The notes: a model not told the origin generated them from the letters alone. Positions 26,111 through 35,394 are shown, numbered from the stretch's first letter. The stretch: 64,000 bases of DNA from Streptomyces sp. LUP47B (GCF_001746295.1 NZ_MJAH01000006.1:461001-525000); one strand, 5' to 3'. Program-made: numbers and translations.

Positions 26111-27529
26111 ATGTTCGATCCGGTCATAGCGCCCAGCGGTACGCTGCTCGGCCTGCTCCAGCGGGGCCGCGGCGACGGCACACTGCACGCGCTCACCGCC
26201 CCGCGCGCCGAGGCGCTCGCGGCCCTGAACCACTGCGTGCTGCGCGATCCCCGCCACGACTGGCAGGTGGAGAACCGCTCGCTGTACTACGCCCGTCTCT
26301 TCCTCGACCTCAATGGCGAGCTGGACGAGATCGAGGCGCACCTCTTCGAGGTGGACGACGTCTTCGACACCGAGGAGTCGCGCACGGGCCTCGCCCTCGC
26401 CGTCCTCGGCCACCTCGCCTCCTACGGCAGGCGCGACGCGCTCGAACTGCTGCGCAGGTACGCCGCCTCGGGCTCCAACTGGGCCTGGGCGCTGGACGAA
26501 CTGGCGCTGCGGGACGACGACGCCGGTCTGCGTGCCCTCGCCGCGCCCGTGCTCGCGCGCTTCGCCACCGATCCGGAGGGCGAGGCCGAGCTGGCCGCCG
26601 TCGTCCGCGACGCCTTCGAACCGAGGCCGTGGCGGCTGTGGGCCGACGATCCCCGTGAATCCGTCTCCACGCGTGTGCGTGCCGCTCAGGAGGCCGGCTG
26701 TTTCGACCGCTGGCAACGCCAGATGCGACCCGCCGGGCCGCGCCCCGGGTGGAGCGTGCAGGCCGTCTTCGAGTGGGCCCAGCAGGGCGTCGAGCGGGGC
26801 GCCGCGCTGCATGTGCCGGCCGCCCGCTGTCTGTCCGCCGTCGCGGGCCCCGAGGACGGGCCCGAGATCCTCGCGGCAGCCAAGGACGGCACCGACGGGG
26901 CCCGGGCCACCGCTCTGCGCTATCTCGCCGACAGCAACGACCCCGACGCCTTCGACCTGATCGAGCTGGCCGTCGTCACCGGCTCACCGGTCGTCGTGGA
27001 GGCCGCCCTCGACTCGTTCGAACGCATGCGCAGTATCGCCGCCGTCGACCGCGCGCGTGGCTGGGCCCGACGGCCCGATCCGCTGGGCGCCGCCGCCGGC
27101 CGCATGCTCGCCTGTCTGGGCGGCGCCCAGGACCGGGACCTGGTGCTCGCGGCCCTGAGGGAGGCCGTACGGGGTGAGGGCCCCGACGCCCCGACCCTGT
27201 GGACCCTCGTGGACGGCACCGGACGCCTCGGCATCGTCTGCGCCGCGCCCGTGCTGCGCCACATCTACCGGGAGACGGCCTCCTCCCATCTCCGAGGCCG
27301 CGCCGCCCGCGCGCTCGCCGCCACTGACCCCTCCTTCGCCACCGGCTTCGCCGTCGAATGCCTCTGGGACTGCGAGGAGACCACTCGCGAGATCGCCGCC
27401 CGGCACGCCGAGACCGGAGACGCCCGGGTCGTCGAGCGACTGCGCCGGCTGGCCGCCGATCCGGCCGAGGAGGCCGAGGTCCAGACGGCCGTCCGCAGCC
27501 GTATCGGACCGGACACCGCGGCCATGTGA
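26111..27529 (+). CDS. HEAT-repeat (PBS-lyase-like repeat) protein
   Basis: 472 residues made almost entirely of helical pairs. Repeat-like blocks such as GPEILAAAKDGTDGARATALRYLADSNDPDAFDLIELAVV and HLRGRAARALAATDPSFATGFAVECLWDCEETTREIAARHAETGDARVVERLRRLAAD resemble HEAT/PBS-lyase repeats. No signal or membrane segment. A scaffold or adaptor is likely, but the partner is unknown. The ATG at 26111 is preferred over a GTG five codons earlier because of GAGG spacing and the MFDPVIAPSG start. Confidence 0.8.
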   Translation: MFDPVIAPSGTLLGLLQRGRGDGTLHALTAPRAEALAALNHCVLRDPRHDWQVENRSLYYARLFLDLNGELDEIEAHLFEVDDVFDTEESRTGLALAVLGHLASYGRRDALELLRRYAASGSNWAWALDELALRDDDAGLRALAAPVLARFATDPEGEAELAAVVRDAFEPRPWRLWADDPRESVSTRVRAAQEAGCFDRWQRQMRPAGPRPGWSVQAVFEWAQQGVERGAALHVPAARCLSAVAGPEDGPEILAAAKDGTDGARATALRYLADSNDPDAFDLIELAVVTGSPVVVEAALDSFERMRSIAAVDRARGWARRPDPLGAAAGRMLACLGGAQDRDLVLAALREAVRGEGPDAPTLWTLVDGTGRLGIVCAAPVLRHIYRETASSHLRGRAARALAATDPSFATGFAVECLWDCEETTREIAARHAETGDARVVERLRRLAADPAEEAEVQTAVRSRIGPDTAAM

Positions 27530-27717
27530 AACCACCCCCGGGTGTGGACCTACGGGCCCTGTCACACCCGCCCGGTGAACTCGGGGTGACCCGCGGGTCA
27601 GGTCGGCATGGACACGGCCTGACCTGCTCGGGTGCGGAGCGCAACGCTCACGGGACGTTCATCGCTCGCAAAGATCCACGTTGACGCGGCCACGTCCAGC
27701 GCGGCGAGAACACCCGT

Positions 27718-28851
27718 ATGCGTGTCGTCATAGTGACCGAATCCTTTCCCCCCGATGTGAACGGCGTGGCCCACTGCGCGCTCCAGACCGCCCGGCACCT
27801 CGTAGATCGCGGTCACCTTCCGCTCGTCGTCGCGCCGGCCACCGCGTCCGGCCCCGGTTCCGGCGTGGACGCCCTCGCGCCGTGCCCCGTCGTCCGTGTC
27901 CCCTCCCTCCCCCTCCCGGGCTACCCCCAGGTCCGCGTCGCCCTCCCCAGCAGGCGTGTGGCCGCGGCGATCGTCGAGCACCGTGCCGACGTCGTCCACC
28001 TGGCCAGTCCCTTCGTCCTCGGCGTCCGCGGCATGGCCGCCGCCGCCCGGCTCGGCATCCCCGCCGTGGCCGTCTACCAGACCGACCTCGCCGGATACGC
28101 CCGCACCTACGTGCACGCGGGAGAAGCCGCCGCCTGGCGCCGTATCCGCTCCGTCCACGCCGCCGCCGACCTCACCCTCGCCCCGTCCAGCGCGTCCCTG
28201 CACGACCTCGAAACGCACGGCGTGCCCCGGGTCAAGCTGTGGCCGCGAGGCGTGGACACCGTCCGCTTCCGCCCCGACCTGCGCGACGAGGCGCTGCGTC
28301 GGCAACTCGCCCCGAACGGCGAGATGATCGTCGGCTACGTCGGGCGGCTGGCGCCCGAGAAGCACATCGAGCTGCTGGCCGACGCGTGCCGCCTGGAGGG
28401 CGTCAAGGTCGTCGTGGTCGGCGACGGGCCGAGCCTGCCGAACCTGGAGCAGGCCCTGCCCGGCGCGGTCTTCCTGGGCCGCCGCATGGGCGACGAACTG
28501 GCCCGGATCTTCGCCTCCTTCGACGTCTTCGCGCACACCGGCCCCTTCGAGACCTTCTGCCAGACCGTGCAGGAGGCCATGGCGAGCGGTGTGCCCGTCG
28601 TCGCGCCCGCCGCCGGCGGTCCGCTGGACCTGGTCGCCCACGGGCGCACCGGGTTCCTCGTCCCGCCGCGCGACCCGGCCGCCGTACGGGACGCGGTGTG
28701 GTCCCTGGCCGCCGACCCCGAGATGCGCGCCTCGTTCGGACTCACCGCGCGGGCCATGGTCGAGGGACGCACCTGGGCGGCCGTCGGCGACCAGCTGATC
28801 GGCCACTACGCCGCCGTGCTCACCGGCCGGAAGACGGCGGTGGCGGCATGA
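27718..28851 (+). CDS. GT4 family glycosyltransferase (MgtA/mannosyltransferase-like)
   Basis: 377 residues, GT-B fold. The N-terminal MRVVIVTESFPPDVNGVAHCALQTARHLVDRGH is the acceptor-binding GT4 start. VGYVGRLAPEKHIELLADAC and the ETFCQTVQEAMASGVPVVAPAAGGPLDLVAHGRTGFLV block (EX7E) bind the nucleotide sugar. It resembles GDP-mannose-dependent alpha-mannosyltransferases of actinobacterial glycolipid synthesis. First gene of a three-gene operon (ATGA overlap with the next). Confidence 0.9.
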   Translation: MRVVIVTESFPPDVNGVAHCALQTARHLVDRGHLPLVVAPATASGPGSGVDALAPCPVVRVPSLPLPGYPQVRVALPSRRVAAAIVEHRADVVHLASPFVLGVRGMAAAARLGIPAVAVYQTDLAGYARTYVHAGEAAAWRRIRSVHAAADLTLAPSSASLHDLETHGVPRVKLWPRGVDTVRFRPDLRDEALRRQLAPNGEMIVGYVGRLAPEKHIELLADACRLEGVKVVVVGDGPSLPNLEQALPGAVFLGRRMGDELARIFASFDVFAHTGPFETFCQTVQEAMASGVPVVAPAAGGPLDLVAHGRTGFLVPPRDPAAVRDAVWSLAADPEMRASFGLTARAMVEGRTWAAVGDQLIGHYAAVLTGRKTAVAA

Positions 28852-30011
28852 GCGGACAGTCGCTGCGGATCGTCCGCCTCGCCAACTTCGTCGCTCCCGC
28901 CTCGGGCGGCCTGCGCACCGCCCTGCGCGAGCTGGGCAAGGGCTACCAGGCGGCCGGACACGAGTCGGTGCTCATCGTGCCGGGCGAGCGCGCGAGCGAC
29001 CGCCTGACCGAGCAGGGACGGATCATCACCCTGCCGGGGCCGCTGCTTCCGGGCACCGGCGGTTACCGCGTCCTCGCCGACAAGCGGCGCGTGGCCCGGC
29101 TCCTGGAGGAGCTCGCCCCCGACCGCCTGGAGGTCTGCGACCGTACGACCCTCAGGTGGACCGGCAAATGGGCCCGGCGCGCGCGGGTCCCCGCCGTGAT
29201 GGTCTCCCACGAGACCGCCGACGGCGTGCTCCGCACCTGGGGCCTGTCGGAGGGGGTGGCCCGGCGTGCCGCCGACGCCCTCAACGTCCGTACGGCACAC
29301 ACGTACGCGCGCGTGGTGTGCACCACGGAATTCGCCGAGCGGGAGTTCGTGCGGATCGGCGCGCGCAATGTCGTACGGGCCCCCCTGGGCGTCGATCTGG
29401 TCGAGCGGCGCCCGGCGCTGCACGACGCGGGACTGCGGGCCCGGTACGCGCGCGAGGCCGAGACGCTCCTCGTGACCTGCACCCGGCTGTCCGTGGAGAA
29501 GCGGCCCGGCACCGCGCTGGACGCCGTGGAGGCGCTCGTACGGCGCGGTCGGCGGGCGGTGCTCGTGGTGGCCGGGGACGGGCCGCTGCGGCCGCGCCTG
29601 GAGCAGCGGGCCCGGGAGCGCGGCCTGCCGGTCACCTTCCTCGGGCACGTCTCCGACCACGGGCTGCTCGGGGCGCTCCAGGCCTCCGCCGACGTGTGCC
29701 TGGCCCCCGGTCCGGCCGAGACCTTCGGACTCGCCGCGCTGGAGGCCATGGCGTGCGGTACGCCGGTGGTGGTGAGCGCCTCCTCCGCGCTGCCGGAGGT
29801 CATCGGATCCGCCGGAGCCGTCGCCGCCGACCGCGGGGAGGCCTTCGCGGACGCCGTGGACATGCTGCTCGAACGTCCCGAGGCCGAACGCCGCGGGATC
29901 GCACGAGCGCGTGCGGAGTGCTTCGGCTGGGACACGGCGGTGCGGGCGTTCCTCGCCGCGCACGACGCCGAGGTCTTCCTGCGGCGTTCCGTGCCCGGAG
30001 GCGTGGCATGA
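28848..30011 (+). CDS. GT4 family glycosyltransferase
   Basis: 387 residues, a second GT-B enzyme: RIVRLANFVAPASGGLRTALRELGKGYQAAGHE at the N-terminus, CTRLSVEKRPGTALDAVEAL, and ETFGLAALEAMACGTPVVVSASSALPEVIG (EX7E). Its start overlaps the stop of the first glycosyltransferase (ATGA) and its stop is 14 nt before the SGNH hydrolase start. Together they probably build and edit a cell-envelope glycolipid or glycan; donor and acceptor are unknown. Confidence 0.9.
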   Translation: MSGQSLRIVRLANFVAPASGGLRTALRELGKGYQAAGHESVLIVPGERASDRLTEQGRIITLPGPLLPGTGGYRVLADKRRVARLLEELAPDRLEVCDRTTLRWTGKWARRARVPAVMVSHETADGVLRTWGLSEGVARRAADALNVRTAHTYARVVCTTEFAEREFVRIGARNVVRAPLGVDLVERRPALHDAGLRARYAREAETLLVTCTRLSVEKRPGTALDAVEALVRRGRRAVLVVAGDGPLRPRLEQRARERGLPVTFLGHVSDHGLLGALQASADVCLAPGPAETFGLAALEAMACGTPVVVSASSALPEVIGSAGAVAADRGEAFADAVDMLLERPEAERRGIARARAECFGWDTAVRAFLAAHDAEVFLRRSVPGGVA

Positions 30012-30024
30012 GCGGGGGCGCGTC

Positions 30025-30882
30025 ATGAGAGGCCCGCGCTTCGTCGCCCTCGGTGACTCGCTCACCGAGGGCGTGGGGGACCCGGTGGGCGACGGGTGGC
30101 GCGGCTGGGCCGCCCTGCTCGCCGACGGGCTCTCCCAGGCGGACGTGGACTTCACCAACCTCGCGGTGAGCGGAGCGCAGACCCGGGACGTGCTGGAACG
30201 GCAACTGCCCGCGGGGCTCGCGCTGCGGCCGGACATCGTGTCCGTGGTCGTCGGCGTCAACGACACGCTGCGCTGCACCTTCGACATCCACGCGGTGGCC
30301 GCCCGGCTGGACACGATCTACGCGGCATTTCGCGACCAGGGAGCGGTGCTGCTCACGGCATGTCTGCCGGACCCGGGCACGATGCTCGGTCTGCCCGGGA
30401 CGCTGGCGCGGCCGCTGGCTCGGCGGCAGCGGGCGGTGAACGCCGTCGTGCACGCCCTGTCCGAGCGGTACGGAGCCCTGCATCTGCACGCCGCTGAGGG
30501 GGCCTGGACCACCGAGCGTGCGATGTGGAGTGCGGACCGGTTGCACCCCAGCGAGCGAGGGCACCGGCAACTGGCCGTGCGGTTCCATGAGTTGCTGGTG
30601 GAGCGGGCGGTCGCCTCCGGAGCGGCGCCCTCGGCCGAGCCGGAGTCCGCCGTGCCCACCAGGTCGGCGAGTCTGTGGTGGCTGGCCACGGCGGGGACCG
30701 GGTGGGTGGTGCGGCGGTGCACGGATCTGCTGCCGCAGTTGATGACGCTGGCCGTGGACGAGATGCGGCACCGCGCGCGGGGGACGAGCGGGCGGCTCGA
30801 CCTGCGGGCCGCGCACGCGGTGTCCATGGCGTTGGCCGCGTTGTCGGTGGCGTCGGGGGAGCAGCAGGTGGAGGCGGCTTGA
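30025..30882 (+). CDS. SGNH/GDSL-type hydrolase
   Basis: 285 residues. Block I FVALGDSLTEGVGDP (Ser), block II NLAVSGAQT (Gly), block III VVVGVNDT (Asn) and block V DRLHPSERGH (Asp-x-x-His) are all intact, so it should be an active esterase or lipase. No signal peptide. The C-terminal 80 residues are extra to the SGNH core and include helical amphipathic stretches. Third gene of the glycosyltransferase operon; possibly deacylates the glycan product. Ribosome site GGGGGCG. Confidence 0.9.
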   Translation: MRGPRFVALGDSLTEGVGDPVGDGWRGWAALLADGLSQADVDFTNLAVSGAQTRDVLERQLPAGLALRPDIVSVVVGVNDTLRCTFDIHAVAARLDTIYAAFRDQGAVLLTACLPDPGTMLGLPGTLARPLARRQRAVNAVVHALSERYGALHLHAAEGAWTTERAMWSADRLHPSERGHRQLAVRFHELLVERAVASGAAPSAEPESAVPTRSASLWWLATAGTGWVVRRCTDLLPQLMTLAVDEMRHRARGTSGRLDLRAAHAVSMALAALSVASGEQQVEAA

Positions 30883-30913
30883 GCGATCTGGCGGGTACAG
30901 GCGCGTCGTGGCC

Positions 30914-30943
30914 GGCCGCGCAGTTCTCCGCGCACCTCAGGGG
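30914..30943. repeat. Degenerate copy of the GC-rich palindromic repeat
   Basis: GGCCGCGCAGTTCTCCGCGC with CCTCAGGGGC downstream is an inverted, degraded version of the AGGGGCGCGGGGAACTGCGC unit, between converging genes. Confidence 0.5.
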
Positions 30944-30948
30944 CCGTA

Positions 30949-31818
30949 CTAGCGCCTGCGTACCTCTATGAAGCGCACCGGAGTCCCCGGTACCGCCTGG
31001 GCCGCCGCCGGGAGGTCTGTCTCGCGGACCACTCCGATCACCGGGTAGCCGCCGGTGGTCGGGTGGTCGGCCAGGAAGACCACCGGTCTGCCGTCGGGTG
31101 GGACCTGGACAGCGCCCAGGACCATGCCCTCGCTGGGGAGTTCGCCCTTGAGCCGCCTCTCCAGGGCGGGCCCCTCCGTGCGCAGGCCGATGCGGTTGCT
31201 CGCCGAGGACACCTGGAAGGTGCGGGAGGTGAAGGCCCGTACCGCTTCCGGTGTGAACCAGTCGTCCCGTGGGCCCAGCGTGACGCGCAGGGCCAGTTCT
31301 GCGGGGGGTGCCGGCTGCGGAGCCGTGTCCACGCGCGTGTGGAGGGGGTTCGGGGTGCCCAGGGGCAGTACCGCGCCGACCGTGAGGGGGGTGGGGCCCA
31401 GGCCCGACAGGAGGTCCGTGGAGCGGCTGCCCAGGACCGGCTCCACGGCGATCCCACCGGAGACGGCCACATAGCTGCGCAGTCCTGCGACTGCCGTTCC
31501 GACGGTCAGCAGCGCTCCGGCCGGCACACGTACGGGTGCGCCCCAGGCTGCCGGACGGCCGTCCACCGATACCTGGCAGGGGGCTCCGGTGACGGCCACG
31601 GTGACCGTCGAACGGGGGCGTACCGCACAGCCGTTGAGGGTGGTCTCCAGGACGGCTGCCTCGGGGCGGTTGCCGACCAGGCGGTTGGCGAGCGCCGCGG
31701 CGGGGCCGTCGAGGGCGCCCGAGCGGGGCACTCCGAGGTGGGCGTGGCCCGGCCGGCCCTGGTCCTGGACCGTGGTCAGGGCTCCGGGCCGGACGACGGA
31801 GAGGGCGCGGTCCGTCAT
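30949..31818 (-). CDS. pxpC: 5-oxoprolinase subunit PxpC (KipA/biotin-dependent carboxyltransferase-like)
   Basis: 289 residues: VVRPGALTTVQDQGRPGHAHLGVPRSGALDGPAA at the N-terminus, NPLHTR, and the C-terminal signature FLADHPTTGGYPVIGVV are typical of PxpC (AHS2/KipA). With PxpA and PxpB it forms the prokaryotic ATP-dependent 5-oxoprolinase that opens 5-oxo-L-proline to glutamate. Start overlaps the pxpB stop (ATGA). Last gene of the operon. Confidence 0.94.
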   Translation of the reverse strand: MTDRALSVVRPGALTTVQDQGRPGHAHLGVPRSGALDGPAAALANRLVGNRPEAAVLETTLNGCAVRPRSTVTVAVTGAPCQVSVDGRPAAWGAPVRVPAGALLTVGTAVAGLRSYVAVSGGIAVEPVLGSRSTDLLSGLGPTPLTVGAVLPLGTPNPLHTRVDTAPQPAPPAELALRVTLGPRDDWFTPEAVRAFTSRTFQVSSASNRIGLRTEGPALERRLKGELPSEGMVLGAVQVPPDGRPVVFLADHPTTGGYPVIGVVRETDLPAAAQAVPGTPVRFIEVRRR

Positions 31819-32426
31819 GCCGCACCCACGAAGCGCACCCGCGTACCCGGCGACAGCAGCGCGGCCGGCACGCGCGCGTGGTCCCACAGCACGGCGTCCG
31901 TGGTCCCGATGAGCTGCCAGCCGCCGGGCGACGAGCGCGGGTAGACGCCGGTGTACGGGCCGGCGAGCCCCACCGAGCCCGCCGGGACGGCCGTACGGGG
32001 GGTGGCCCGGCGCGGGACGTCGTAGCGGGCGGGCAGGCCGGTGAGGTAGCCGAAGCCGGGGGCGAATCCGCAGAAGGCGACGGTGAATTCGGTGCCGGCG
32101 TGGATGCGGGCCACCTCCTCGGGGGAGACACCCCAGAGCGCGGCCACGTCGGCCAGGTCGGGGCCGTCGTAGCGCACCGGGAGCTCGACGACCTCACGCG
32201 CGCGTGGGGGAGCGGGCGGTACCTCGGAGGCGGTGAGTTCGGCGGCCAGGCGGGCCGGGTCGGTGAGGCCGTCGAGGAGGACCGTGCGGGCGGCGGGGAC
32301 GATCTCGCGGACGGACAGCGAGCCCTCCGCGCGGCGGCGCACCAGCTCCGCGTGCAGCGCCTGGGCCTCGTCGCCCGAGGACACCTCGACGAGCAGGGCG
32401 GCGTCTCCGACCGGCAGCGCCCTCAT
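31815..32426 (-). CDS. pxpB: 5-oxoprolinase subunit PxpB (KipI/AHS1)
   Basis: 203 residues. AHS1 domain with VELPVRYDGPDLADVA, the hallmark FCGFAPGFGYLTGLP, and PRRATPRTAVPAGSVGLAGPYTGVYPRSSPGGWQLIG. It forms the PxpBC subcomplex that phosphorylates or activates 5-oxoproline. The ATG at 32426 overlaps the pxpA stop (ATGA). Confidence 0.94.
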   Translation of the reverse strand: MRALPVGDAALLVEVSSGDEAQALHAELVRRRAEGSLSVREIVPAARTVLLDGLTDPARLAAELTASEVPPAPPRAREVVELPVRYDGPDLADVAALWGVSPEEVARIHAGTEFTVAFCGFAPGFGYLTGLPARYDVPRRATPRTAVPAGSVGLAGPYTGVYPRSSPGGWQLIGTTDAVLWDHARVPAALLSPGTRVRFVGAA

Positions 32427-33181
32427 ACGAAGGCCTCCACCCGGACGCCCGACGTCTCCAGCCGCTCCCGGACCCGGCGGGCCAGTTCCACCGCGCCCGG
32501 CGTGTCCCCGTGCAGGCACAGGGAACGGGCTTCGACCTCGATGCGGGCGCCGGAGCGGGTGGTGACCACGCGGTCCCGGGCCAGGCCGAGCGAGCGGGCC
32601 ACCACCGCCTCCGGATCGGTGATCACCGCGCCTTCCTGGGCGCGTGCGACGAGCGTGCCCTCCTCGGTGTACGCGCGGTCCGCGAAGGCCTCAGTGACGC
32701 CCGCCAGGCCCGCCTTGCCCGCCGCCTCCAGGAAGCGTGAGCCGGGCAGGCCGAGCACGGCCAGCGTGGCGTCCGCGAGGAGCACGCCGTCGACGACCGC
32801 GGCGGCCTGCTCCTCGTCGTGGACGACCCGGTTGTAGAGCGCCCCGTGCGGCTTGACGTACGACACGCGCGTGCCCGCCGCCCGGGCGAAGACCTCCAGG
32901 GCGCCGATCTGGTAGGCCACCTCGGCCGTCAGTTCGGCGGACGGCACGTCCATCGCGCGCCGCCCGAACCCCGCCAGGTCCCGGTAGGAGACCTGGGCGC
33001 CGATCCGGACCCCGCGCGCGGCCGCCAGCTCGCACACCCGCCGCATGGTGGCCGCGTCCCCGGCGTGGAACCCGCAGGCCACGTTGGCGCTGGTGACGAC
33101 GGACAGCAGTTGCTCGTCGTCGGTCAGCCGCCAGCGGCCGAAGCCCTCGCCGAGGTCGGCGTTCAGATCGATCCAGGTCAT
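32423..33181 (-). CDS. pxpA: 5-oxoprolinase subunit PxpA (LamB/YcsF)
   Basis: 252 residues: MTWIDLNADLGEGFGRW, SANVACGFHAGDAATM, RIGAQVSYRDLAGFGRR and YVKPHGALYN are the LamB/YcsF signatures. It is the hydrolytic subunit of 5-oxoprolinase. The ATG at 33181 follows the hydro-lyase stop by 16 nt. Confidence 0.95.
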   Translation of the reverse strand: MTWIDLNADLGEGFGRWRLTDDEQLLSVVTSANVACGFHAGDAATMRRVCELAAARGVRIGAQVSYRDLAGFGRRAMDVPSAELTAEVAYQIGALEVFARAAGTRVSYVKPHGALYNRVVHDEEQAAAVVDGVLLADATLAVLGLPGSRFLEAAGKAGLAGVTEAFADRAYTEEGTLVARAQEGAVITDPEAVVARSLGLARDRVVTTRSGARIEVEARSLCLHGDTPGAVELARRVRERLETSGVRVEAFV

Positions 33182-33197
33182 CGTTGGTCTCTCCTGC

Positions 33198-34019
33198 TCA
33201 GGCCACGCGGTACTGCTCGTCGCGGGCGTCGGTGAGGAACATCTGCCCCGGTGCGTGGGTGAGGGCGAACGGCGGGCGCGAGGCCATCACCGCGGCCTGC
33301 GGGGTCACTCCGCAGGCCCAGAACACCGGAATGTCGTCCGGCTCGGCGACCACCGGATCGCCGAAGTCGGGGCGGTCGAGGTCCTCGATGCCGAGTCCCG
33401 AGGGATCGCCGCAGTGCACGGGGCTTCCGTGCACCGCCGGGAGCAGGCTGCTCTCCCTCAGCGCGGCCGCCAGGTGCTGCGGCGGCACCGGACGCATGGA
33501 CACCACCATGGGTCCGTGCAGCCGCCCCGCGGGTCGGCACTGTCGACTGGTCACGTACATGGGAACGTTCCGGCCCTGCTCGATGTGCCGGATTGGGACG
33601 CCCGCCTCGGAAAGTGCCCACTCGAAGGTGAAACTGCACCCGATCAGGAACGAAACGAGATCGCTCCTCCAGTGTGCGCGCACGTCCGTCGGCTCGTCCA
33701 CCAGCTCGCCGTTCTCCCACACCCGGTAGCGCGGGAGATCGGTGCGCAGATCGGCGCCCTCCGCGAGGACGGTTTTCCAGTCACCGGCGTCCGTGACGTC
33801 GAGGACCGGGCAGGGCTTGGGGTTGCGCTGGCAGAACAGCAGCATGTCGTACGCCCAGTCGGCGGGCACCGAGATCAGGTTGACCTGGGTGTGGCCGGCC
33901 GCGACTCCGGCAGTGGGGCCCGTCAGGCCCGCGCGGAAGCGGGTACGCGCCTCGGCCGGGCTCCACGCGTGCGCGTGCTCGTCCACGAGGGTCAGGGGAC
34001 GGTCTTCCGTACGGTTCAC
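33198..34019 (-). CDS. ycsI: DUF1445 putative hydro-lyase / D-glutamate cyclase-like (YcsI)
   Basis: 273 residues of the DUF1445 family: GHTQVNLISVPADWAYDMLLFCQRNPKPCPVLDVTDAGDW, FLIGCSFTFEWALSEAGVPIRHI, NVPMYVTSR and the C-terminal IPVFWACGVTPQAAVM. The family includes mitochondrial D-glutamate cyclase, which converts D-glutamate to 5-oxo-D-proline, and B. subtilis YcsI, also beside oxoprolinase genes. The activity would feed PxpABC directly. GTG start overlaps the MFS stop (GTGA), with AAGGA upstream. Confidence 0.9.
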   Translation of the reverse strand: MNRTEDRPLTLVDEHAHAWSPAEARTRFRAGLTGPTAGVAAGHTQVNLISVPADWAYDMLLFCQRNPKPCPVLDVTDAGDWKTVLAEGADLRTDLPRYRVWENGELVDEPTDVRAHWRSDLVSFLIGCSFTFEWALSEAGVPIRHIEQGRNVPMYVTSRQCRPAGRLHGPMVVSMRPVPPQHLAAALRESSLLPAVHGSPVHCGDPSGLGIEDLDRPDFGDPVVAEPDDIPVFWACGVTPQAAVMASRPPFALTHAPGQMFLTDARDEQYRVA

Positions 34020-35311
34020 GCGAGTTCCTTCCCACGGGTCTCCGGCAGCCCGAGCAGTGCCAGTGCGGCGATGCCGTAGCCGATGGCGCCGAAGACCAGC
34101 GCCCCGCCCACGCCCCAGCTGTCGGCGAGGAATCCGACGGTGGTGGGGAAGACCGCACCGACGGCGCGGCCCGCGTTGTACGTGAAGCCCTGTCCCGAAC
34201 CGCGCACCGCCGTCGGGTACAGCTCGCTCAGATAGGAGCCGAAGCCGCTGAAGATCGCCGACATGCAGAACCCGAGTGGGAACCCGAGGACCAGGAGCCA
34301 GGTGTCGGCTCCGCTGGGGATGTTGCCGTACGCCACGATGCAGACGGCCGACAGCAGGGCGAAGAGCCAGATGTTGCGCCGCCGGCCCAGACGGTCGGTG
34401 AGGTAGCCGCCGGTCAGATAGCCGAGGAAGGCGCCGGAGATCAGGAACGTCAGATAGCCGCCGGTGCCGACGACCGACAGTCCGCGGTCGCTCTTGAGGT
34501 ACGTCGGCACCCAGGTGGCCAGCGTGTAGTAGCCGCCCTGGACGCCGGTGGACAGCAGTCCCGCGAAGATGGTCGTGCGCAGCAGGTCCGGTTTGAAGAT
34601 CGCCGCGAACGAGCCCTTTCCGGCACTCTTCTCGCGCACCGCGATCGCCTCGGGGGCGTCCTGGACCTGGCGTCGCATCCAGACGACCAGCAGCGCGGGC
34701 AGGGCGCCGGTCCAGAACATCACGCGCCAGGCCGTGTCGGCGTCGAAGACGGAGAAGACCAGCGTGTAGACGATCGCGGCCAGTGCCCAGCCCACGGCCC
34801 AGGAGCTCTGGATCGCGCCGAGGGTGCGGCCCCGCTGCTTGGCGCTCGCGTACTCGGCGACCAGGATCGCGCCTACCGCCCATTCGCCGCCGAACCCGAG
34901 GCCCTGGAGGGCGCGGAAAACCAGCAGTGACTCGAAGTTGGGCGCGAAGCCGCAGGCCACGGTGAAGATCGCGTAGGTGACCACCGTGATCATCAGCGCC
35001 CGGACCCGGCCGGCCCGGTCGGCCAGCACCCCTGCCAGGGCTCCGCCGATGCCGGAGGCCAGCAGGGTGACGGTGGTGAAGAGACCGGTCTGGCCGCTGT
35101 CCAGGCCGAAGTAGGCGGCCAGCGCGACCATGCTCAGCGGGAGCGTGAAGTAGTCGTAGGAGTCGAGGGCGTAGCCGCCGAACGCGCCGGCGAAGGCGCG
35201 GCGGCCGCGCGGACCGAGAGCGCGGTACCAGCCCAACGGCCCGTCTTCGGAGGGGCGTTCGGTCGGTGTGGGGTGGTCGGCCAGGGCCTGTGGGGGCGGG
35301 GTCGTGCTCAT
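34016..35311 (-). CDS. MFS transporter, metabolite:H+ symporter type
   Basis: 431 residues, 12 helices. RRAFAGAFGGYALDSYDYFTLPL at the first helix and FGGEWAVGAILVAEYASAKQRGRTLGAIQSSWAVG (MFS motif near helix 4-5) mark the AAHS/SHS sugar- or acid-proton symporter group. First gene of the oxoproline operon, so uptake of 5-oxoproline, D-glutamate or a related acid is inferred. The ATG at 35311 has GAGG at proper distance. Confidence 0.9.
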   Translation of the reverse strand: MSTTPPPQALADHPTPTERPSEDGPLGWYRALGPRGRRAFAGAFGGYALDSYDYFTLPLSMVALAAYFGLDSGQTGLFTTVTLLASGIGGALAGVLADRAGRVRALMITVVTYAIFTVACGFAPNFESLLVFRALQGLGFGGEWAVGAILVAEYASAKQRGRTLGAIQSSWAVGWALAAIVYTLVFSVFDADTAWRVMFWTGALPALLVVWMRRQVQDAPEAIAVREKSAGKGSFAAIFKPDLLRTTIFAGLLSTGVQGGYYTLATWVPTYLKSDRGLSVVGTGGYLTFLISGAFLGYLTGGYLTDRLGRRRNIWLFALLSAVCIVAYGNIPSGADTWLLVLGFPLGFCMSAIFSGFGSYLSELYPTAVRGSGQGFTYNAGRAVGAVFPTTVGFLADSWGVGGALVFGAIGYGIAALALLGLPETRGKELA

Positions 35312-35358
35312 GGGCACCTCGCAGGAGGGGGGACGGAGGATGCGGAGTTGAGCCGTGC

Positions 35359-35394
35359 GGTGTAGAGCACCGTAGAGGATCGTTCAACGATCCT
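35359..35394 (-). promoter_or_regulatory. Operon promoter with palindromic GntR operator over the -35
   Basis: A perfect palindrome (8-bp arms, 1-nt centre) GGATCGTTCAACGATCC spans 35377-35393, extendable to 19 nt (35376-35394). The minus-strand -35 TTGAAC (35387-35382) lies inside it; a 17-nt spacer leads to -10 TACACC (35364-35359). Binding of the divergent GntR regulator would block the MFS-pxp operon directly. Confidence 0.8.
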
